Positions 7,092 through 12,724 of a DNA stretch of 17,000 bases are shown here, piece after piece. The translations under genes were made by a program, and so were the position numbers. Under the pieces are notes generated by a model. That model made no database searches and was not told the origin of the DNA. It saw only the letters and a list, made by a program, of their open reading frames with translations. The stretch is from CBDUUP01 sp965370435 (GTDB lineage Bacteria; Chloroflexota; Anaerolineae; Anaerolineales; UBA11579): NCBI GenBank assembly GCA_965370435.1, contig CBDUUP010000046.1:1-17000 (forward strand), in the 5' to 3' direction. Within the stretch, counting starts at the first letter, position 1. Every line of letters starts with the position of its first letter.

Positions 7092-8690
7092 ATGGATAAG
7101 AAAAGGATCGGAGTTCTTGAATTTTGCGGTACTGATTCGAGAAGTATATTTGGTTACGCCGAAGGTTTTATGGTTCAGAAGCAATTCGCTGGTATTGGCC
7201 CTCAAGCGGTATCAGCCTGGTGCCGCAAGTTGGGGCATGAGGTCTTTTACGCCCTCTATTTTGGATTCGGTGACCCAGGCAAGAAGCTTCCCCAGGATTT
7301 AGACATTGTCTTTATTAGCGCGTACACCTTTCAGGTTCCATTAGCTTATGCCTTGGGAAAAATGTATCGGGCAAAAGGCATACGCACAGTGATAGGCGGG
7401 CCACATGCGGATTCCTTTCCCCAAGATTGCCTGCGATACTTTGATCTGGTGGTTATGGAAATTGATCAAGCCCTGATCGCCGATATTGTCAATGACCAGT
7501 TCGAGCCAGGTAGCATTGTTTCCAGCCCAAAAGGCAGTTTCGAATCACCAACCATCGAAGAACGTTTGCCAGAAATCAAGATAGCCTCGTTTTTTGGAGG
7601 CAAGCCGCAGCCATATTCCTTTATCCCCTTGGTTTCCAGTGTGGGCTGTCCGTATAGCTGCGATTTCTGCGTTGATTGGGATAGTAAATTTCGGCTTCTT
7701 TCCCTCGATAGGTTAGAAGAAGACCTGCGCTTTGTTTCCAAGAATTTCCCCCAGGTCAAGCTGGCCTATCATGACCCTAATTTTGGCATCCGCTTTGATG
7801 ATACCATGCCGGTCTTAGAGAGCCTGCCCAAGGAAAAGCGAAATGGTTACGGCATGGAAAGCTCGATAAACTTGCTAAATTTGAATAGACTCGAACGAAT
7901 GCTGGATACAAAATGTTTATTCATTTTGTGTGGGGTTGAGTCCTGGAATGAATTTTCAGTTAAAGCCGGGGTAGGTGGAGCATCCAGTACCGAAAAAATG
8001 GAAAAGGTAATCGAACAATTTGAACTCCTGAAGGACTACGTACCTTATATCCAGACTACTTTCATCCTGGGCCTCGATACCGATATGGGCGATGAACCCT
8101 TTGAGATAACGGCCGAGTTTGTCCGTCGCATGCCGTTTGCCTGGCCTGCCATCAACGTCCCCCTTCTTTGGGGAGGCACCCCGATGACCTTCACATTATT
8201 AAAAGAGGACCGTATATTGCGAGCCATGCCCTTTTCATTTTACAAAATGCCTTACCTGGCAATCACATTGAAGAACTACGATCCCCTCATCTTTTATCAG
8301 AAGTTGTTAGGTATCTATCAGGATTTGAGTTCAAAGAAGCGTTCCAGGGAGCGGGTGAGATCCAATTCAAATTTCTCTATAAAATTTGGACATTTAGCTC
8401 GTAATTACACTCAGAATATCCTCACCCGTATCCCCGATCTCCTGCGGATCATCCACCAATTGGAAACAAACCCTCAGTTCCACGCTTTCCACACCGGACA
8501 ATCGGACGTGCTACCTGAGTTTTATGCCCAGATATATCGTCAGCGGCTGGGTAAATACGCCGAGTTAATGCCGGTTGAAGAGAGCCGCCCCATTATGAGT
8601 TCCGAACCAGCCGACCCACTCATCTCCTCCTCGATCCCAGTGACCGTCGATGAAATAATACCCCAGCCAGAAGGAGTAAGGGCGGATTAG
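7092..8690 (+). CDS. radical SAM protein with B12-binding-like N-terminal domain, copy 2
   Basis: This 532-residue paralog of the preceding gene is collinear with it throughout. It has a Rossmann-like N-terminal region with TVIGGPHADSFPQD, cluster cysteines C186, C190 and C193 (GCPYSCDFC), HDPNFGIRFDD, GVESWNEFSVKAG and a basic C-terminal region. Changes are concentrated after about residue 180 and in the 420-460 region, while the first 170 residues are strongly conserved. The start at 7092 is set by AGGAGG at 7077-7082 with 9-nt spacing and by the copy 1 start. An in-frame ATG at 6972 would add 40 residues encoded by leader DNA right at the predicted transcription start and is rejected. It keeps the C-terminal tail DEIIPQPEGVRAD that copy 1 lost. 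DxHxxG is absent here too. Function and substrate are unknown, and no precursor peptide gene is seen between the copies. Confidence 0.85.
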   Translation: MDKKRIGVLEFCGTDSRSIFGYAEGFMVQKQFAGIGPQAVSAWCRKLGHEVFYALYFGFGDPGKKLPQDLDIVFISAYTFQVPLAYALGKMYRAKGIRTVIGGPHADSFPQDCLRYFDLVVMEIDQALIADIVNDQFEPGSIVSSPKGSFESPTIEERLPEIKIASFFGGKPQPYSFIPLVSSVGCPYSCDFCVDWDSKFRLLSLDRLEEDLRFVSKNFPQVKLAYHDPNFGIRFDDTMPVLESLPKEKRNGYGMESSINLLNLNRLERMLDTKCLFILCGVESWNEFSVKAGVGGASSTEKMEKVIEQFELLKDYVPYIQTTFILGLDTDMGDEPFEITAEFVRRMPFAWPAINVPLLWGGTPMTFTLLKEDRILRAMPFSFYKMPYLAITLKNYDPLIFYQKLLGIYQDLSSKKRSRERVRSNSNFSIKFGHLARNYTQNILTRIPDLLRIIHQLETNPQFHAFHTGQSDVLPEFYAQIYRQRLGKYAELMPVEESRPIMSSEPADPLISSSIPVTVDEIIPQPEGVRAD

Positions 8691-8719
8691 CAGCGCCTAG
8701 GTCATCCGCTCGACGCGTA

Positions 8720-8752
8720 ACCGGCCCACAGAGTTTGTGGGCCGGTTTGTTC
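8720..8752 (+). terminator. intrinsic terminator after radical SAM copy 2
   Basis: ACCGGCCCAC (8720-8729) and GTGGGCCGGT (8737-8746) form a perfect 10-bp stem with loop AGAGTTT, followed by TTGTTCTTTT. It is the third copy of the same terminator and marks the right edge of the duplicated region. Confidence 0.85.
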
Positions 8753-8774
8753 TTTTCACTACCTGGGGTACAAT
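8747..8774 (+). promoter_or_regulatory. candidate promoter of the macro-domain gene
   Basis: TTGTTC (8747-8752), a 16-nt spacer and TACAAT (8769-8774) form a plausible promoter. Its -35 lies in the T-tract of the terminator just before it. Transcription would start near 8781, which excludes the upstream starts GTG 8737 and ATG 8773 and supports ATG 8809. Confidence 0.5.
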
Positions 8775-8808
8775 GGGGGAGAAAACCATTCAACACCGAG
8801 CGAGAGAC

Positions 8809-9390
8809 ATGAGCACAACCCTCAAAGAAAGCGCCCTCCCCACCGGGCAATCCCTCGAAATCGCCCAGGGAGACCTGACCCAGGAGGCAGTGGACGCCAT
8901 CGTCAACGCGGCCAACGCCCGGTTGATGCACGGCGGCGGGGTGGCCGCGGCCATCTCTCGGCGGGGCGGCCCGGCCATCCAGCAAGAGAGTGTGGAATGG
9001 GTGCGACTGCACGGGCCGGTGAGCCACGCCGAACCGGCCTACACCTCCGGCGGCGACCTGCCCTGCCGCTACGTCATCCACGCCGTGGGGCCGGTGTGGG
9101 GCGCGGACGATGAAGCCGCCGCCCAAGCCGCCGACGCCAAGATGGCCGCCGCAGTCGCCGGTTCCCTGAAAGTTGCCGACCAACTCAAACTAGAATCAAT
9201 CGCTTTCCCCGCCATCTCCACCGGAATCTTTGACTTCCCCAAACAGCGCGCCGCCCGCGTCATCTTCGCCGCCATCACCAACTACCTCGCCACCCACCCT
9301 GCTTCCAGCCTCCGCCTGGTCCGCCTCACCCTCTACGACCAGCCTACAGTGGATGCTTTTAAGGAGGCATGGGAAGCAAGTGGCAAGTAG
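8809..9390 (+). CDS. macro-domain protein (ADP-ribose binding or hydrolysis)
   Basis: This is a cytosolic 193-residue protein made almost entirely of one macro domain. Family signatures are visible: GDLTQEAVDAIVNAANA followed by a glycine loop (LMHGGGVAAAISRRGG), the middle strand YVIHAVGPVWG, and the ADP-ribose diphosphate loop FPAISTGIFDFP. Such proteins bind ADP-ribose and often remove it from proteins or hydrolyse O-acetyl-ADP-ribose. Which activity applies here cannot be read from sequence. The start at 8809 is preferred because the likely -10 box covers the ATG at 8773. The ribosome binding site is poor (GAGCGAGAG). It is GC-rich like the gene after it and unlike the AT-richer island before it. 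No ADP-ribosyltransferase partner is in the window. Confidence 0.88.
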   Translation: MSTTLKESALPTGQSLEIAQGDLTQEAVDAIVNAANARLMHGGGVAAAISRRGGPAIQQESVEWVRLHGPVSHAEPAYTSGGDLPCRYVIHAVGPVWGADDEAAAQAADAKMAAAVAGSLKVADQLKLESIAFPAISTGIFDFPKQRAARVIFAAITNYLATHPASSLRLVRLTLYDQPTVDAFKEAWEASGK

Positions 9391-9474
9391 GCAAGTGTGC
9401 AAGTTGCAAGTAAACAAGGAACAAGGAAACGCTAAAACACATAGCCTGATAAGGCAATGATCTCCCACTGACCA

Positions 9475-9505
9475 CTGTCTACTGCCTACTGTCTACTGCC
9501 TACTG
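9475..9505 (+). repeat. short tandem repeat with 14-bp period
   Basis: CTGTCTACTGCCTA is repeated about 2.2 times just before the rRNA methyltransferase gene. The preceding bases (9370-9425) are also low-complexity, rich in GCAAGT and CAAGG. The 123-nt gap between the macro-domain gene and the methyltransferase shows nothing else recognisable, including no clear ribosome binding site. Confidence 0.65.
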
Positions 9506-9513
9506 ACAAAAAC

Positions 9514-10299
9514 ATGATCACGTCAACAAGCAACTCCAAAATCAAACGCCTCCGCAGCTTGCAGTCGCGGGCCAAGAACCGGCGGGAGGCGGGGGCTTTC
9601 GTGGTCGAAGGGGTGCGCCTGGCGGAGGAGGCGCAGGCGGCGGGTATCAAGGCCGAATTGGTCTTATACACGGAGGGCCTCAGCCCCCGCGGCCAGGCTG
9701 TGGTCGAGGCCTGGGCTGCGATGGGCGCGCCGGTCGAGCAAGCCGCTCCCCACGTGATGGAATCTGCCAGCGACACCCGCACGCCGCAAGGCTTATTGGC
9801 AGCGCTGCCCATGCAGTCCGTCCCCCTCCCGGACGCCTTCGACTTCATCTTGATCCTGGACAACGTCCGCGACCCCGGCAACCTGGGCGCCATTCTGCGC
9901 ACCGCGGCCGCGGCGGGCGTCCAGGCGATTTTCCTCCCTCCCGGAAGCGCCGACCCCTACGCCCCTAAAACACTGCGGGCCGGGATGGGCGCTCATTTCC
10001 ATCTTCCCCTCCTGATTTTAGATTGGGAGGCAGTCCGAAGTCACTGCGAAACGTATGATCTCACCCTCCTGCTGGCTGCCGCCGGAGAAGGTGATCCCCA
10101 CACCCAGACCGATTTGCGCGTCCCGCTGGGATTCATCCTCGGCGGGGAGGCGGAAGGGGCCGGAGAGCAGGCCCGCCAGATGGCGAACGCCCAGGTGCAT
10201 ATTCCCATGCCGGGGGGCGGGGAATCGTTGAATGCGGCGGCGGCGGCGGCGGTCTTACTTTTCGAGGCGGCCCGCCAGCGCAGTGAAGGGGAGACGTGA
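9514..10299 (+). CDS. TrmH/SpoU-family RNA 2'-O-ribose methyltransferase
   Basis: A SPOUT-fold enzyme of 261 residues that methylates a ribose 2'-OH in rRNA or tRNA using S-adenosylmethionine. The first ~100 residues match the SpoU substrate-binding domain (start ITSTSNSKIKRLRSLQSRAK). The knotted catalytic domain shows motif 1, LDNVRDPGNLGAILRTA (about 115-130, with the conserved Asn and Arg), motif 2, FILGGEAEGAGE (about 206-216), and motif 3, IPMPGGGESLNAAAAAAVLL (about 230-250). Length and order fit the RlmB/TsnR-like 23S rRNA group. The exact nucleotide target cannot be assigned. The ATG at 9514 has no good Shine-Dalgarno in front. It follows the macro gene by 123 nt on the same strand. 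Downstream it converges on the minus-strand radical SAM operon across a structured repeat. Confidence 0.9.
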   Translation: MITSTSNSKIKRLRSLQSRAKNRREAGAFVVEGVRLAEEAQAAGIKAELVLYTEGLSPRGQAVVEAWAAMGAPVEQAAPHVMESASDTRTPQGLLAALPMQSVPLPDAFDFILILDNVRDPGNLGAILRTAAAAGVQAIFLPPGSADPYAPKTLRAGMGAHFHLPLLILDWEAVRSHCETYDLTLLLAAAGEGDPHTQTDLRVPLGFILGGEAEGAGEQARQMANAQVHIPMPGGGESLNAAAAAAVLLFEAARQRSEGET

Positions 10300-10386
10300 A
10301 TGCTGAAAACTAATTATCCACCAAGGCATGAAGTCACAAAGTTTTGAGTTTTATTTGTGGGAGAAGTTTAAGGGATGGCGGTCTCA

Positions 10387-10465
10387 CCCTCACCCCAGTC
10401 CCTTCGGGACTTGCCCCTCTCCCCTTCCAGGGAGAGGGGCGCGAGCGAAGCGAGCGGGGTGAGGG
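10387..10465. repeat. nested palindromic intergenic repeat (REP-like)
   Basis: The outer arms CCCTCACCCC (10387-10396) and GGGGTGAGGG (10456-10465) enclose two perfect hairpins. One is AGTCCC/GGGACT (10397-10402 and 10406-10411). The other is GCCCCTCTCCC/GGGAGAGGGGC (10413-10423 and 10430-10440). A GCGAGCGAAGCGAGC direct-repeat block follows at 10441-10455. It lies between converging genes and may act as a two-way terminator. CCCTCACCC...GGGTGAGGG elements of this type occur in many bacterial genomes. Nothing else is recognised in 10300-10386. Confidence 0.75.
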
Positions 10466-10501
10466 TCGGCGCGGTGGGTCGTCTATGAATTCTCTGCAAT
10501 C

Positions 10502-10520
10502 TGGGCTTCACCGAAGCCCG
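10502..10520 (-). terminator. terminator-like hairpin after the Met-rich peptide gene
   Basis: GGGCTTC (10503-10509) pairs with GAAGCCC (10513-10519) around a 3-nt loop. On the minus strand it lies 14 nt beyond the stop of the small gene. No T-run follows, so it may only stabilise the 3' end of the transcript. Confidence 0.4.
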
Positions 10521-10533
10521 ACATCATCTGTTG

Positions 10534-10713
10534 TCACATCTCTTCCGGGCTGCAAGCCTCCCCGCCCATCTGGGCCATCATATTCTGCATCATCCCGCCC
10601 ATCATTTGGGACATCATCCTGGGGATTGCCCGGGTAGCCAGGGCGACAAATAGGCTGCCCCCCAGTGCGCCAAGTAAAGCCGCAATCAGGTAGCCTTTAT
10701 TTTGCTTGAGCAT
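10534..10713 (-). CDS. 59-residue Met-rich single-pass membrane peptide
   Basis: This small gene is supported by AAGGAG 7-8 nt before its ATG at 10713 and by its place 30 nt after the radical SAM gene. The protein begins MLKQNKGYLIAALLGALGGS, a short basic start and one hydrophobic helix (about 8-27). A tail follows with Met-Met pairs spaced every few residues (RMMSQMMGGMMQNMMAQMGG) and ends EACSPEEM. It contains one cysteine. Clustered methionines are known to bind Cu(I) in some periplasmic proteins, and that is one possible role. Because it follows a radical SAM/SPASM gene it could also be a substrate peptide. Both are inferences, and no family was recognised. As the last gene of the operon it is followed by a hairpin and the palindromic repeat. 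Confidence 0.6.
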   Translation of the reverse strand: MLKQNKGYLIAALLGALGGSLFVALATRAIPRMMSQMMGGMMQNMMAQMGGEACSPEEM

Positions 10714-10743
10714 TTTCGTACTCCTTTCTCTCTAGACCGGTCA

Positions 10744-11634
10744 TCAAGGTACACCGTAAGCCTGGTCCGGCGTCAGGATTTCAGGGAACCGTCCGCGCAG
10801 CCCCAGCCGGGCCTCGTAGCAGAGGTGGCAGGCGTCGGCGTACCCTTCCTCGTGCGGAATATCGTATTGCCGCACCAGTTCCGCCGGGCCTCCCGCCAGC
10901 AGCAGCCCGATGATGGGATGCGTTTCCGGGTCGTAGGTCTCCACGATTTCGCGCAGCGGCCGCCGGAAAAGGTTGCCGATGGAGATGCCCTGGCAGATAT
11001 GCAGTTCCCCCAGCGGGTCAACGTGCACCCGTCCCGGCTCGACCAGGTCTTCGTAGGGGCAATGGGTGAACGTCTCCCAGAGCTGGCGGGGCGCACGCGG
11101 GGCCAATTTTTCCGCCGCTCGCCCCCGGTACATCACCCCCGATTCTCCCACCGGGAGCTGCCCCACCGCCGCCTCCGCGCCTTCCGGCTGAGCGACGCTG
11201 ATAACGCCCAGCGGAATGTCCAACTGCTCCGCCGCGGCCCGGGCATTATCGGTCAGTTGGAACAACTCCTCGCTGAAGTGGAACGCGTCGCTGCTGATGG
11301 TAAGGTCCTCAATCAACCCTGCAAACGGACGCAGCCATTCCACCGCATCCTCCAGGCTGGTCGCCCAGAAAGTATTAGACACGATTCCGGCCTGGAAGCC
11401 CATCTCCACCGCCGCTTGTACCGCCTTGACCAGGATCGGATAATAAAGGAACGGCTCGCCTCCCTCGAAGTAAATGGAGGTCACCGTCCCTGTATCTTTG
11501 GCTTGCTGCAAGATGTTGCCGATGTCTTGCAGGGTCATCGTGCCGCTTTGCCAGGGACTGCCCCATACAAAGCAGTGGTCGCACTCGTAAGTGCATTGAT
11601 AGGTCAAAAGGAAGTGCAGGCCGGTGAGATTCAC
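10744..11634 (-). CDS. radical SAM protein with SPASM-like C-terminal cluster domain
   Basis: This is a 296-residue radical SAM enzyme of unknown substrate. The 4Fe-4S site is C14, C18, C21 (CTYECDHC). The AdoMet-contact motif FEGGEPFLYYP follows near 54-64. The C-terminal part has the features of a SPASM/twitch auxiliary-cluster domain: a Cys in THCPYEDL, then GRVHVDPLGELHICQG with IGNLF after it, and a final CHLC. That would hold one extra Fe-S cluster. Such enzymes often modify peptides or proteins (family knowledge). GTG at 11634 overlaps the upstream stop as GTGA, so translation is coupled. The two preceding small cysteine proteins and the following Met-rich peptide are the obvious candidate partners or substrates. 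A long antisense frame across this gene is a composition shadow. Confidence 0.88.
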   Translation of the reverse strand: MNLTGLHFLLTYQCTYECDHCFVWGSPWQSGTMTLQDIGNILQQAKDTGTVTSIYFEGGEPFLYYPILVKAVQAAVEMGFQAGIVSNTFWATSLEDAVEWLRPFAGLIEDLTISSDAFHFSEELFQLTDNARAAAEQLDIPLGVISVAQPEGAEAAVGQLPVGESGVMYRGRAAEKLAPRAPRQLWETFTHCPYEDLVEPGRVHVDPLGELHICQGISIGNLFRRPLREIVETYDPETHPIIGLLLAGGPAELVRQYDIPHEEGYADACHLCYEARLGLRGRFPEILTPDQAYGVP

Positions 11635-12074
11635 TGTGCTTCTCCATTTAATATTTCCAGGGCTGAGGCCATCTTCTGCGCGGCTTCTGTAAACTCACCC
11701 TGGTTTTGGTGTTGGATGGCGGCGTTCTTCAATTGGATCGCCTCATCTGACTCGGATACCTGTTTGCTCAATAGCAGATATTCAGAAATTCGCTGGCACA
11801 GCGTCCACTTGTCAGCGTGACCGAGCAGGAACACCACCCGGTTCTCCTCCTCCAGCCGGGAGGTGCAGCCCGGACAGGACGCATGGGCGAAGAAGCGAGC
11901 GCCGCTCTGAAGCTGCCAGGTTTGAAGCGGAATTTGGCTGAGGGCTAGAAAACAGACCGCCCTTCCCTCTGGAGTCTCCAGGTTCATGCCCACGATCTGA
12001 ATCTCATCCTCCAGCGAAAGGGAGGCAGGGCAGTTCCCGATGATCTGCACAGGTTTAACCTTGAGGGTCATCAT
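11631..12074 (-). CDS. four-cysteine small protein with TPR-like C-terminal extension
   Basis: This is a 147-residue hypothetical protein. Its first ~75 residues align with the whole preceding gene product: the same spacing of C15 and C41 and a C-terminal CxxC (C67, C70, in HASCPGCT), with matching hydrophobic pattern (KPVQIIGNCPASLSLEDE). The pair therefore looks like tandem paralogs with a probable metal or Fe-S site (inference). The last ~40 residues (SDEAIQLKNAAIQHQNQGEF and on) read like one helical TPR-type repeat. ATG at 12074 overlaps the upstream stop (ATGA), and the gene's own stop overlaps the radical SAM start (GTGA). A distant resemblance to the TIGR04076 group of small cysteine proteins is possible but was not tested. 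Confidence 0.7.
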   Translation of the reverse strand: MMTLKVKPVQIIGNCPASLSLEDEIQIVGMNLETPEGRAVCFLALSQIPLQTWQLQSGARFFAHASCPGCTSRLEEENRVVFLLGHADKWTLCQRISEYLLLSKQVSESDEAIQLKNAAIQHQNQGEFTEAAQKMASALEILNGEAQ

Positions 12075-12331
12075 CGCCGCTTCACCGTAGAAAGTTCAAT
12101 TGTCACATTCCCGCCCTCGCCTGTGCCGGGGTCCGTGCAGGCGACGCAAACCGGCTCTTGAAGCCGCAACCGCCCCGCGTTCATCACCAGAGAAGCAAAA
12201 ACAACCTGGCATGACTTGGCTCCCCCCTGGGGGATGATTTGGGTTCCCCGTAGAAGGAAAGTGTCGCCTTCTTTTAGTTCAGCGTTGCAGGCACCTAGAA
12301 CCCGAACCACTTCTGCTTTTATTGCCGTCAT
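12071..12331 (-). CDS. 86-residue four-cysteine protein (TIGR04076-like)
   Basis: First gene of the minus-strand radical SAM operon. Cysteines are C15 (VLGACNAELKEGDTF), C41 (AKSCQVVFASL) and the pair C62/C65 (VCVACTDPG). The order of a Cys, GDxF, a Cys and then a C-C-TD element followed by a final beta strand (NVTIEL) recalls the TIGR04076 family of unknown function, by memory only. The ATG at 12331 is chosen because AAGGAG at 12343-12338 lies 6 nt upstream. A GTG at 12418 would place coding sequence over the likely promoter and lacks a ribosome binding site. The stop overlaps the next start by 4 nt. It probably binds a metal or Fe-S cluster together with, or in parallel to, its larger paralog (inference). 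Confidence 0.68.
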   Translation of the reverse strand: MTAIKAEVVRVLGACNAELKEGDTFLLRGTQIIPQGGAKSCQVVFASLVMNAGRLRLQEPVCVACTDPGTGEGGNVTIELSTVKRR

Positions 12332-12356
12332 TACATGCTCCTTGCGTTCAGTATAT

Positions 12357-12362
12357 ATTATA
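12357..12362 (-). promoter_or_regulatory. candidate -10 box of the four-gene radical SAM operon
   Basis: On the minus strand a consensus TATAAT lies about 26 nt before the ATG at 12331, giving a short leader that just includes the AAGGAG site. No good -35 hexamer is found at the usual distance, so the promoter may be weak or activator-dependent. Confidence 0.38.
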
Positions 12363-12497
12363 TCCGTCCCTTTCGCAAATCCAGGAAGACCGAAAAGACG
12401 CCCCAGCGAGACCTCCACCCGCCAAGGGGCGCGCTAAAATGTTATAGTATCCCAGAGTAGTCATCGCGTTTCTTTGGAAATCGCCACAATTGTCTTT

Positions 12498-12558
12498 AGG
12501 AGTCGAGGCTTTAGCCGGGTCGCCTACGCCAGTTCTCCCGGCTGAAGCCTCGACTCCT
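12498..12558. repeat. long palindrome, 22-bp arms with CTTTAG core
   Basis: The arm AGGAGTCGAGGCTTTAGCCG... (12498-12519) pairs with 12537-12558 over 22 bp with one mismatch, around a 17-nt loop. It lies between divergent transcription units in a 393-nt gap (12332-12724) with no gene. No T-run follows on either strand. It looks like a mobile or REP-type intergenic element, and shares a G-CTTTAG-C core with the repeat at 14911-15016. Confidence 0.75.
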
Positions 12559-12664
12559 TCACAATCCTGCTAGTGTACGGCAAGTAATGCCCAAATGATA
12601 ATTTTCTACAAAACTTTAGTGCACCCCCGCCAAGCTGACCATCGAGCGGCTATGATTTTAAGGT

Positions 12665-12670
12665 TATAAT
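12665..12670 (+). promoter_or_regulatory. candidate -10 box of the methyltransferase gene
   Basis: TATAAT in GGTTATAATC lies 54 nt before the methyltransferase start. No convincing -35 hexamer is present at 16-18 nt spacing, so this is a tentative call. Confidence 0.3.
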
Positions 12671-12724
12671 CAAAAGCGTACCCCAACTATTCGGAATAGC
12701 CAACCCTATTCCCTCAGAAAGATC

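Larger units (their letters stand above)
6769..8719 (+). repeat. tandem duplication unit, copy 2
   Basis: This is the second copy of the terminator-promoter-leader-gene unit. It is collinear with copy 1 across the non-coding blocks (TCAATGAGAAAAATGACA after the terminator, TTGACT promoter, CAAATAATAT in the leader) and the whole gene. It is followed by a third terminator that begins no further unit. Confidence 0.8.

Noticed and set aside
8737..8808. Longer starts (GTG 8737, ATG 8773) for the macro-domain protein.
   Set aside because: The first lies in a terminator stem and the second in the likely -10 box. The added residues do not look like macro-domain sequence.
10344..10637. A 97-codon plus-strand frame.
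   Set aside because: It translates the palindromic repeat and the antisense of the Met-rich gene, and has no ribosome binding site.
10702..11820. A 372-codon plus-strand open frame, longer than the gene it overlaps.
   Set aside because: Its translation is Arg/His-rich without motifs, whereas the minus strand shows complete radical SAM and SPASM signatures and operon overlaps.
12332..12418. A GTG start at 12418 for the first four-Cys protein.
   Set aside because: It would run coding sequence over the TATAAT box, while ATG 12331 has AAGGAG at good spacing.
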